Notes under the pieces: model-generated
Databases searched by the model: none
What the model saw: the letters and a program-made list of their open reading frames with translations, nothing else
Told to the model about the DNA's origin: nothing
Made by a program: the position numbers and the translations under genes
Part shown: positions 12,952 through 32,600 of the stretch, piece after piece
Layout: every line of letters begins with the position of its first letter
How positions within the stretch are numbered: position 1 is the first letter of the stretch
Source of the DNA: Mastacembelus armatus
Lineage: Eukaryota; Chordata; Actinopteri; Synbranchiformes; Mastacembelidae
Reading direction: 5' to 3'
DNA length: 64,000 nt
Assembly (NCBI RefSeq): GCF_900324485.2
Contig: NC_046634.1
Location: 7,981,014-8,045,013 of the forward strand

Positions 12952-13298
12952 CTTCCGGTTTTCCTCTTCTTCGTCACTGGATCTTTCCTGATACCATGAC
13001 TCAGCAACAGTATTCGACGAGCAGCAGCACAGAGGTGCTGAGTCATGGGTCGCTGTTCCTTCACACGCTACAAGGACACTTAGCAGCGCATGTAGCTACT
13101 CGGGGTTGGTGACAGCGATGGGAGACTCACACACATTACAAGCTGTCGTTTGTGCTATAACCCGGTGTAACGTTAGCCGACTAGCTCAGCTGGTTTCCAG
13201 CTAATTGTTTTTAGCAGACGTGCTAACGTTAGCTCCTCAGGGGTAGCTAACGTCCTATTACTGACGTTGAAGTGGACAGCCGCCGCCTGGACAAATAG
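12952..13298 (+). promoter_or_regulatory. abcb6: abcb6 promoter and probable 5'-UTR exon
   Basis: The region holds an ETS-type site (CTTCCGG, 12952-12958) and two copies of an NF-E2/Maf element in opposite orientation (12995-13006 and 13036-13047). It also holds the palindrome GCTAACGTTAGC (13222-13233) with a related TAACGTTAGC at 13168-13177. A GTAAAT donor follows position 13298, so a non-coding first exon probably ends there and splices to the acceptor at 13840, eight bases before the start codon. There is no TATA box, as in many housekeeping promoters. The exact transcription start is not visible. Confidence 0.6.
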
Positions 13299-13474
13299 GT
13301 AAATGTTAAAGATTAAGCTGTTTTATTTATTTATTTATTTAATGGGGTTGAAGCTTTTTGCATGTTGTGCTGAAGGTGTCTGGGCGGGGTGACGGTTTAT
13401 AACCAGCTGCTTGAAGTTCACAGCGTTATATAAGTTAGTGTTGTAGAGTCTGTAAGATAGTTTTGGTTTGTTTA

Positions 13475-13600
13475 CTACTTTATTAATCCCACACGGGGCA
13501 ATTACATAGGGCGTAGGCAGCACATCCCAAATTTCAGTTTAAATATATATGAAAACACACAGACACACAGACAGAAAAGACATTTTTACACAAATTGCAG
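13475..13600. repeat. Dispersed-repeat fragment in abcb6 intron 1
   Basis: The words around 13478-13503 (ACTTTATTAATCCC then GGGGCAATTA) resemble a motif found near the ends of common teleost interspersed repeats, followed by CA-rich sequence. The family cannot be named from this fragment, and no target-site duplication was found. Confidence 0.35.
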
Positions 13601-13848
13601 CAGAAGCTTCATATTAAATTCAACCACAAACAAGAACCAATCAAAAAATAAATAAAAAGTCATTACTACTCGTCTATACTCTAATTCTTGTTACAAATAG
13701 CTTCTGGCAAAAAAAGTGAACTTACATCGATTGGTTATGCACTTAATACTTCTGAGTTGCCTTCCAGAAGCCTACACTTCTGCACTTAGTGGTTTATCTG
13801 TCTGTTTTGGTCTCTAATTAACTTAATTCTCTCTCCCCAGCTGCAGCC

Positions 13849-20169
<6,321 letters not shown>

Positions 20170-21600
20170 ATATCTGATTTCTTTTGTTTTTAAAGAACTC
20201 TACATTTGAATTTCCCTATTAATTGTGAAAACTGAATAGATGGTTTCAATGTGATGGTACACTCAGCTAGATTAACATATTTATTTTTAAAGGTTTTTTT
20301 TTTTTTTTTTAGTTAATGTGTGATAGCTGGTTATGAAAGTGAGGTAAAGTGTCTTAGTAAAGCTCAGCAGTTACAAACACTCAGTTCAAATGTATCTAAG
20401 AGACATTTATTTAAGTTTATATTTTGTGTGTGATAGTCTAATCATTATCACAAATAATAGATGTAGACACTTTTTTTTTTTTTTTTTTTTAAGTTGAAAC
20501 AAGACACTGACTACAAAGCTAAAGAATAAAAGGAATGTATATAGTCTCGTGCCTTCATCACATGACATGCTGAGTGTTCTAGCACGTGAACATTTTTTGG
20601 AGCATATTTTTGCCTTTTTTTTATTGTCATATATGCTGTTTTCTTTTCCTAGTGCAAAGATAAAAAAGGGAAAGTTGCAAGAATAGGAGAACAAATAGTG
20701 CTAATCTCAGCCTCAGCACTACATCTTGTACTCAGGGGATAATGATGCCATAGATGATAAAGTATGAATGATCGTGGGTTGGTTATATATATGTTGATTG
20801 TCTGATCCTTCCATTTTTTTAATTTTCAAGTAAAATATGACAATCGTATGTTTTAAATCTGTTTTCAACTGGCTAATCTTTTTTTTTTTCTGCATGAAAA
20901 AATATAACATCACCCACAATAGCTGGGGCAGTAGTAATACAAACAGTATCTGAAAGTGACAATCTCAGCTGTCAGGATGTGTTCCCTTTGCTCTGATGAA
21001 GTTGTAATTAAAGATGAGTGATATTAATTTGTGTTAGTTTGTTTTTTCTGACCTTTTCTAATCAGTAAATTGAATTGAAACCCATGACATGCAAAACCCT
21101 TAGCAAATTGACTGAAGTGTACAGTGGAGCCCTCTGTTGGCCAAATTATGTAACTGCATTTTAAAAATACAGCATGACGTTATAAAGGTAAAGTAAATAA
21201 TACTAGTGCCACTTAAGGTGTTTTTGAGGAAATTATGGAATATATAGTCTTACAGTAAAACCAAACTTAAATATGTACAAACTTTCTCCAAAACACTGCT
21301 CCAAAACAAATTGTTAGTAATAGCAATCTACCATTTAAAGTGAAAAGATCTTCGCACAAAACACCCAAGAAAATGTTTTAATAATGTAAATAATGTAGAA
21401 AATAATCAGTCATTGGTTTTGCTGTGTTTCTTTGCATTTCACTGACAAAAACAAACTCTATTTGTGATTTTATTTTCGTGGAACCTCAGTGGTACGAGCA
21501 CATCTCATGTAATCCTAAACGCGCGCTCCCGTATCTGTTTCCACGGGGTGGGGCTAAAACGGGTACCACTCGACAAGGTAGCATCTCTCGACAAAACACC
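20170..21600 (+). other. abcb6 3' UTR and abcb6-cnppd1 spacer
   Basis: Candidate poly(A) signals after the abcb6 stop are AATAAA at 20525-20530 and ATTAAA at 21007-21012; the latter is followed by a T/G-rich downstream region. Long T or A tracts lie around 20286-20310, 20470-20490 and 20881-20889. A CTCF-like word lies at 21126-21140. No gene is seen in the spacer on either strand. Confidence 0.55.
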
Positions 21601-21767
21601 GTCACAGCCAATCAGAACGCAGCTGCTGTGCCTGGAAAAAAAAACAGCTAAGCGCTTCAATCGTCACTGACTGTTCCTGGTCAGGGCGTGTTACTAGCTG
21701 GGCTTTACCAGGCCAAGCAGTCGTTTTCTCTGGAATTAACTTGAGTAATGTTTAATACACAGTAAAT
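21601..21767 (+). promoter_or_regulatory. cnppd1: cnppd1 promoter and 5' UTR
   Basis: A CCAAT box lies at 21608-21612 (in AGCCAATCAG), within a locally CpG-containing stretch and about 155 bases before the start codon. Intron 1 carries TAACGTTAGC at 22057-22066, the same word as in the abcb6 promoter. No TATA box is seen. Confidence 0.5.
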
Positions 21768-24307
<2,540 letters not shown>

Positions 24308-24497
24308 AGACCAGCAAACACCACTGCCCTCAGCCTGTAGTAATAAACTCTGGAAACCAGCCCTGTTTTCATGACCCATCAGCTGCTTTGAGTAATGTTT
24401 TGAGCTTACCATATCTAGAATACAGGTGAAAAGGCAAAATCACATTTCAGAGGCAAAAAGAGTTCGGGTGGAATTTTGCTTTGTACTGCAAAATAAA

Positions 24498-25934
24498 TTT
24501 GCCATAAGCAAAATGCTAGTGTTCAGTTGTTTTACTACAGAAAATATTGCCAGATTTGAAGATCCTTTAATATGTTTTTCTTATATGCAACAGCATAGTT
24601 CAAAATCCACATTAATCACTGTTTGAAAGTTCAGACCTGTCAAGTGCTGGAGTAGGGTGTTTGAGATGAGTGGGTATGACTTGTTATATCACGGCTGTAA
24701 TGTTAAGGTGGCTTGCTGTTTAGGTAAAGAGACGAGGCTTTGCAGTATATCGGAGTTTCACAGTAAGTTTTTGTTTTTTAAATGTAGGGGCATTGTTACA
24801 TCCATGTTTGCTTAGCGTGACATGTATTTCTCATGTATTCATATGAAGGTTTACATCAGACCTTGGTCATACACATGTTCAGAGCACTGATTTTGTACAG
24901 CACAGTTTTTTTTGTTCCTATTTGTGAAACCAGCTGTCTTTTTTCTTCAGGAGCAAAACAGTTTGAATGCAGAGTGCATCTCCATACCTCAGTGTGACAC
25001 TGACCACACAGAAGTCAAAACCTTTTTCCTGTAACAGCAATGTTTGGCTAAATGTAAGAAATTAACCTAGACGTTCCCCCAAGAGGGGAGGTTTGCAAAA
25101 AGGATGAGCCCCTGGGACTTTGTGTAAATTCTGGTTGGTGTTTTTCAAGTGAGCATTTTAACATGTTAACAGGTTCTTTGTTATTATGGTCTGAAATTTG
25201 CACATGTGGCTCCATTTCTTTCTGCAGACCATTCGACTATGATAATCACATTGTCAAGTTTAGCTCCTAAACACCAGAAAAAATGTAAAGATTGGTTTAT
25301 ATTTTATATCTGCATGTCCACACCTGGTCCGAAGGACTTTGTAATTGAACCTTTGAGAAATTATAAGCGTTTGCATTTGATATACTTTGAAGCATAAAGT
25401 CCTTTAATTTTGTAAATGCTGTTAAATGCAAATATTGTAAAAATCTGTACAAACAAACAACTAATAAATAATGCACTTCTTAGGCACACTGTTAATCGAC
25501 TGTGAAGTCCAGAAGAATCTTTTGAAACACTGTTGTCACAAGTCGGCAGCCAACAATACCTTTTGTACATTAGGACTGTGCACCCTGGACATTTACTCTG
25601 TGTATCCAGGAGTGGGTGCTACGTAATTCCTGACATAGGTGACATTATATTGTATTCATGGACCTTGATAAAGCATTTAACCGTTCCATGAAATAAGTCA
25701 TTACCTTATGTTTACTCAGAGACAGGAGGCAGGGGTCTTATTCTGGCAGAAGCTGAAGTGTCCCTCCCCCTGAGACAGAGCCAGTTTCTTTAACCCCTCC
25801 CCTTGCACCCCTGGCCTTACACATACCACCAGAGCGCTCCTAATATAGACCCAACTGCTTCGTAGGAAAGGGTACAGAACCGCAAGGAGTTTGCTGCTTT
25901 TAAAACAACTTTTTCATGGGCATGCAACAGAAAT
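24498..25934. other. cnppd1-prkag3 spacer
   Basis: This is A/T-rich sequence without a supported gene. A further AATAAA lies at 25463-25468. The block at 25740-25870 is unusually C-rich and may be the prkag3 promoter or 5' UTR, because the prkag3 start codon follows shortly after. Confidence 0.45.
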
Positions 25935-28361
25935 ATGGATTCTCCCTCACAGGTGACATGTTACTTTGGAAAGGGTACAGCTGGGAGAATGCGTTTTGGT
26001 GATGTTTAAGCTACTAGTGGAGCCAAGGACACGAGTCTATTAGGTTTAAAACTACTTTGACTATTTTGAAAAAGGTTCACTTGCTGTGTTATAGGTATCA
26101 TTCCCAGAAAAGAAGCAGGAGCTACAGAAACAAGGTGCGGTGACAATAACTGTCATAAATATTCAGATCTCTGTGAATGTGTACAAATATAGTTTATGGA
26201 TCTATGCTGTAAAAGCTTGTTTGCTATTTGTAGGTGTGTGTGTATATGCGTGAATATGTCCATGCCTATATCTGCTCTTTGTTATGACTGTGACCAGCTG
26301 TTCTAACATGGAATTCCACCTAGAGCCAGATGCCGTAGTCTACATGAATTTCATGAAGAGCCACCGCTGCTATGATGCTATTCCAACCAGCTGTAAACTG
26401 GTCATATTTGATACTAAACTACAAGTAATACTGCAGCTATTAAAAACCTCTCATTTGTCCAGTATCTCAAATCAAATTGAAGTACTAACAATGTTTCTTT
26501 CCTTCTGAATTTATCTACTTCAAAAGGTGAAAAAGGCCTTTTTTGCACTGGTTGCAAATGGCTTAAGGGCTGCCCCTCTATGGGATAGCAAGCTGCAGAG
26601 ATTTGTAGGTAAGACAAAAATTACTATCGTTGTCACAGTAAAGTATTAGTATTATTAAAATTGAAACATAAATCTTTTGTCACAGGTATGCTGACTATTA
26701 CAGACTTCATCAATATCCTCCACTGCTATTACAAGTCCCCAATGGTGAGCATGAATATGTGAAGACAGAAACTCAGTTTAACATCCTTTTCTGGAGTTTT
26801 GTCACAGATCATTATTTGCCCCTGTATGTTAAGCCACAGACATAAAAACCAAGGTTAGAAGATTTACAACACGAGCTGCCTAAGTGCTGGCAGTACAGCA
26901 CATTGTGAATCACTGACACATGACACGACACATTGCAGGGTTGCAATATTTGATTTAATGTGACTCATGACTTGACATTGTGCATTTCCCTCTAAAGGTT
27001 CAAATGTATGAGTTGGAGAGCCACAAGATTGAGACATGGAGAGGTGATTTATTTCAAAGTAATTAACTAACATCATCAATGGTATTATCTCTGTGCACAC
27101 ATCTCCATGAATTTCCATTAGCATTCCATCTCTTCTCTCTAGATGTCTACTTAAAGTTTTCCAGTCCCCTCCTCGTCAGTATTTCTCCAGAGGCCAGGTG
27201 AGCACACAGAGCACCCTCCCATGAAACCTTTGACTCAGTTTTACAGTTTACATTCCAGCCAGCTGACTCTTCTGCCAGGCAAGAAATTCCTGTTCTCTTC
27301 TGCTCTCTCATCTTAGCCTCTTTGATGCCATCTATTCATTACTCAAATATAAGATCCACAGACTCCCCATCATCGATCCAGAGTCTGGAAATGTCCTGCA
27401 CATTCTGACGCACAAAAGAATTCTCAAGTTCCTTCATATATTTGTGAGCAAGCACTGACTAAGATTTACTTTCTAGGTTGGTGTTTGTGTGTGCCATAAA
27501 CAAAGGACTGTAACATGAAGTGTTCTCCTGCTGTTTGGATGTGTTCAGGGAAAAAGAGTTCCCAAGCCTATGTTTATTCGGAGGCAGATCCAGGAGCTTG
27601 CGATTGGAACGTTCAGGAACATCGCCACAGTTCAGCAAACTGCATCACTCTATGATGCCTTGTCTATTTTTGTGGAAAGGCGTGTGTCTGCGTTGCCAGT
27701 GGTGGACCGACAAGGTATGCACTTTAAGAATTGATGTATTCTCTAAGCTGTATTTATTAGTATTGATGGCTGTTATAGCATCCAACAATCTGTTCTTCAG
27801 GCAAAGTGGTGGCCCTCTACTCAAGATTTGATGTGATTGTAAGTACTATAGAGAAATCATGCCAGTTTTGTTGAGCTACTCTCTTTGTAGTGTATATTCT
27901 ATGCCACCATGTAAGTTATTATCCTTGCAAATTGCATTTGTTCAGAAACAGGACTAGCTGTGTTTCCTCCCTGGCAGAATCTAGCAGCCCAGAAAACTTA
28001 CCACAATTTGGACATAACTATGCAGGAGGCCATTCGCAGGCGGACACATTTTGTGGAGGGAGTAATCAAGTGCTATCCTGATGAAATCCTGGAAACTATC
28101 ATAGACCGTATAGTCAGCGCTGAGGTTGGTATTTTCTTCAAAGAGATTTTTGCCTCTTTCTTATAAAAAGATCAGGGAAAATAACTGTAATTTTCTTACA
28201 TATCTCAGGTTCATCGGCTGGTCTTGGTGGACAGGGCTGATGTGGTAAAGGGCATCATCTCGTTGTCTGACCTGCTGCAGGCCCTGGTCTTAACCCCTGC
28301 AGGTATTGATGCCCTCTCTCTTGTCCTAGCACAGGGCACAGGGGCCTCTTTCCCCCCTTAA
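25935..28361 (+). CDS. prkag3: AMP-activated protein kinase gamma-3 subunit
   Basis: This is the regulatory subunit of AMPK; its four CBS motifs bind AMP, ADP and ATP, and gamma-3 is the skeletal-muscle isoform in mammals. Exons are 25935-25952, 26095-26134, 26324-26424, 26527-26608, 26686-26744, 26998-27043, 27143-27197, 27317-27443, 27549-27714, 27801-27838, 27978-28124 and 28209-28361. They give 343 residues ending in GIDAL plus a short tail. If the GT at 28303 is used instead, exon 28571-28593 ends the protein as Glu-Ile-Ala-Thr-Arg-Leu-Gln (331 residues). All four CBS repeats are present, including SKLVIFDT-type, [40 protein letters not shown]-type, [10 protein letters not shown] and [14 protein letters not shown] and AGIDAL favour gamma-3 over gamma-1 and gamma-2. 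The start lies in an 18-base first exon; phases 0 and 1 join exactly into residues 1-29. The long N-terminal extension of mammalian gamma-3 is absent. AATAAA lies at 28682-28687. Confidence 0.9.
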
Positions 28362-28689
28362 CCAGCAGTGTAGGCTTGAGTCCTGGCCAAGTGCCCAGGC
28401 AGGTAGGCTCTGGAGCCTCTTTGCCACCTTGAAAAACCTCTCCAACCCCCTGTTATCAAGACATGCATTCGCTTTTACCAGCACAACCCCACCCCTCTGA
28501 CTGCTTTGCATTGCTTTGCTCTGATGCTACTTGCTGAGTAGATTAATAGTCACTTTCGTTTGTCTTCCAGAAATCGCCACACGATTGCAGTGAAAGATTA
28601 CACAAGAAAGAAAAGGTTCCTATGTGCTGCAGTTTACATGAAGATGTCTTCCCTGATGTACTTGCTAAATTAATTTTCTACAATAAATG

Positions 28690-29648
28690 ATCTTAATCAT
28701 GTCACGAATTTCTACACATTTCCAGCAATGTCCATATCAGCTGGATTTGATAAATTGATCAATGTATGTTTATTCAATACTATTTGCTTTGGTATTAAAT
28801 ATTTGTATCAGAACTTGGTGTGAGGTATTTTAAATGTGCATCTGGTTTTAGAGAGCTTACTGTTTTACTTATATGCCACCATCATGCAGCAGCTTGTCTA
28901 ACCACACGGTGGTGCACTTGAGCTTTAACCCCATTCTCATACAGTAAACAAGGAAACACGTGACTGCATTATTTGTCATCTGTGACGGGCCTTGCGAGCC
29001 ATCCTCCGATCCGTGTCTGGTTTATAAAGGGGCCTGAAGTAATCAAGAAACAAGCCGGAAATACCTGCTGTTTTTAAAACAAAATAATCTTGATGGGCAT
29101 AAAATATTAATTAAAATGACAAATGTGTATTAGAACAAATATGAATCTGTCTGTTAAAAACACTATCGTTTTCACAGTCTCTAAGCTTTGAAAACCATGT
29201 TATGTTTGTTTAATCAGTGACTAGTCTATATGCATCTGTTAAATTAAGTATTTAATATTTACTTCCACAGGGGTAGTCTACACATCTTGCAATAACAGTT
29301 GTTTTTGTTTTAAAGTCATAACCACGTTGTTTTTATAATATGTTTAGTGTTTCATGTTTCAAAACTTGTATTTTCATTCATCAAATAAATCTCATGTGTT
29401 CATCCATGTATGTGCTTCTTGCTTATCCGTTTATAGGTTTAGATGTTACCGTTTTTATTTCTTTATTTTAGTGAGCTCTTCTTTTCAGAATAATACCTTG
29501 TATTAATATGTATTTTCATTACTTGCGCAGTTTCCTTTATTTTGAAGGTCACAGCCGGAAGTTTTACTTTTTAGGCCTGTAAAACTTGACGAGGATCTTC
29601 CCGTTCACCCCGTGCTCTCCAAAACAACAGAAGAAAGTGGGGGAAAAC
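28690..29648 (+). promoter_or_regulatory. retreg2: Spacer and retreg2 promoter
   Basis: No gene is seen in the spacer. Near the downstream gene there is an ETS site CCGGAAGT at 29555-29562 and an NRF1-like GCGCA word at 29525-29529. Further upstream an E-box CACGTGAC (28957-28964) matches the TFEB/CLEAR-type core. The start codon follows at 29649. Site function is inferred from motif identity only. Confidence 0.45.
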
Positions 29649-32600
29649 ATGGAGAGCGGAGAGGAGGCCAGAAGACGTCCCTCGGTTACCTCCTCTTCGG
29701 TCGGCCTGGAGGCTCTGTTCCCTGCCGGGACATCGGAACAGGCATGCGGGGACGGAAACCCGGAGCTCGTCCGGCTGAGGGAGCGTCTTCAGGGCTGGCT
29801 ATCGCAGTACGAGCCCCTGCTGCTGTGGGTGCAGAGGCTGCTGGTGTGGGAGAGGCCGTTGTACAGCGTTTCTGTCGCGCTGACTCTCAACACTTTATTC
29901 TGGTAACACTCGAGTCTGTGTTTGAAAACGTTTGTCGGCTCCTCGCAGTGGAAGTTTGTCGTTAGCTCGCAGGCTAACCAGGCTAACTAGCTCACGTTAA
30001 TCCCACGTCTTTAGCCTGGTGCTAGAGTAGCCTGCTAGCGGCTCAAACTTCACTTTCAGCACGGTGAATTTGGCGTCATGCATCAAACACTGCCAGGAAA
30101 AGCATTACTGCGCTGACAAAATAGACAAGCGTGGTTATTTTGGGGCGGTACACCTGTTTGCTTTTGGGCAGCTTAATCCTGACAAACACTCATGTCACGC
30201 TGAGTGTGGCCCCGGGCCTTGTTAACCAGCTGCAGGTGACAGATTGATGCTTTCCCCGGCCACAGCAGACAGAGGCGAGAGGGACATGTGCTTCTTGGTA
30301 TGTCTGTGAGCTGTTTATGTTTGTGTCTCCACAGGCTCCTGTCCTCCACCTCCCTGCGGCCTCTGTTCCTGCTCACTGTTTCCCTGCTGGGATTCATGCT
30401 ACTGGAGAGATGGAAGCCCAAGTTGCCCATCATTACTGGTAAACCAATTCCTTTATTTATATGTGAAGAGCATTTCTAAAAGATCCTCTTTACTCCTCTT
30501 TTCTTCATGATCACCTGCTAATTGTGTGTTTTTCCTCTGCTGCAGTTCAACAGGCAGAGGCCCACCCTGTGCAGAGGTGTGTACTGTGTTGTCTGTTTTT
30601 CTGATATTACTCTTGTTTTGTATCTATTGAGACATTTCCTGAAGCAATTCAAAGTAAGAGCCTGTGTTAGATTGTAACATTATTTCCTCACGTGATACCG
30701 TATCAGTAAAACATTTGAAGCTACCAGTCTAGTTTAGTCTGTTTGTGTGTGTCTCATGACTTCATTTATCCTTACACAAAGACACAATCCTGTGCTGCCT
30801 CTGTTTGAATTGAATATGATGCACAGATTTTCTTCTTTAAAAGTGTCAATTGTGTCGTGGTCTCCCTGCATTTACATACAGTGAAACAATGAGGGTGGAG
30901 CAGCATCTGCTGAGTGTTCCTGAGCTTAGCCACCACCTGGCTGAGAGCTACCTGACCTGCTGTCTGTATCTACAGGAGATGCTGCAGTACAAACGACAGA
31001 ACCCCGGAAAGGTACGGCACTTTGAGTCACGCTGTTAAAAGTCTATAGCTCACAGTCTTTAATGTAATTCTGTAAAGTGTGGATCTATGCTTAGTCTTGT
31101 GTTTACTTCTATCTAACCAAAAAGATGCTTTGGCTGAGTGGTTTAATGTAGGATTCACACTGTCTGATCTCAGCTGGTGCTGCAGTTTTGAGAACTCATT
31201 TGGACATTTTCTTCTGTCAGGCACAGACAGACCTCACACCTGCAGAGATGCCACATTTTCACTTCCTCCTTTTATACCCCTTGCAGCTTGACACCTTTGT
31301 TTCTCTTATTTGTTGTGCTTCCAGTTTTGTGTGATGATGTGCAGTGGCTGTTTTGTTCTTGCCGTGGTTGGACATTACGTACCAGGAATCATGATCTCCT
31401 ACATCATCGGTGAGTTTCTGCACGTCCACGTTTTTATTTTTATATTTTGTATTAAGTGTTTGTTTTTTTTGTTTTTTTTTTGTATCATCAACTATGTCTC
31501 TCTTCATAGCTCATCTTAGATCACATTAGTGATCGCTTATTACAAACTATACCTTTTCTGATTACATCCACCCTGTGTGCATTTGGAGGGTTTTGTTTCA
31601 ATACTTGTGAAAACTGTTCCTTTTTTTTTTTTTTTTTTTTTTGTCTGCACCTGTTCAGTCCTGAGTGTGCTTTTGTGGCCACTGGTTGTGTACCATGAAC
31701 TCATCCAGAGAATGTACACGGGCTTGGAACCAATCCTGATGAAACTGGACTACAGCATGAAGGGAGATACAGAGCACCGCAAGCACGACAAGAGGAGTGA
31801 GTGACACGCATGCTTGTCGCTTGTAATACTGATACAGCACTTAAGCTTGCAAGGAGGAGAAAGAATTCCACTTTGTATTTCTTCATACTGAACCTCAGGC
31901 ACAAACCACTGCAGACCTTCTAAAAATGTCTGTGTGTGTGTTTTACCAGAGATGAAGAAAGAAATGGAGGAGGGTGATGAGCCACGAGCTGAAACAGAGA
32001 GTGAGAGTGAGGAGGAGTTGTCCTGTTTTGCCCCAACGGTATGGACACACAGCTCAAAAAAACCCCACATCATGCTGCTGCATCCAGTAGTTTTTAGTTA
32101 GGGAGTGCGTAACAGCTTGAAGACCACCACAGGTAGCATGAAGTGCTGTGCCCCCGTTAGTCTTGAATTTAATAGTGTTGGCCTGTGTTGGCTGTTTTCA
32201 GCTGCAGCTAAAAATAGTTTTTCTTTATTCAAAGAATACCTTTCAGGTACCACGACATTCAGTTCATGAAACTCTAGGATGTACTTAGTCTGTTCATTAC
32301 CTGTCATACCAGTTATTCTGTCACTATGCATTGTCTGTGGAATGACATAGAACCTACAGAGATCAATGTGATGTATCTGTGTGCTGTAGTTCTGACGCTG
32401 TGGTTTTGTTGTGCAGGTGGATGTGAAGACTACTGCTCTGGCAATGGCCATCACAGACTCAGAGTTGTCAGATGAGGAGGCATCCATTTTGGAGAGTGGA
32501 GGCTTCTCAGTGTCCAGAGCCACCACTCCTCAACTCACTGATGTCTCTGAAGGTAAATATAACTCACTTCCGTTGTTCTTACATTGATTGATGCTTACTA

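Noticed and set aside
26309-26334. In-frame ATG of prkag3 in the intron before exon 3
   Set aside because: Joining exons 1 and 2 to the acceptor at 26323 preserves phase exactly and gives a natural N-terminus, so this upstream in-frame ATG is not needed as the main start.
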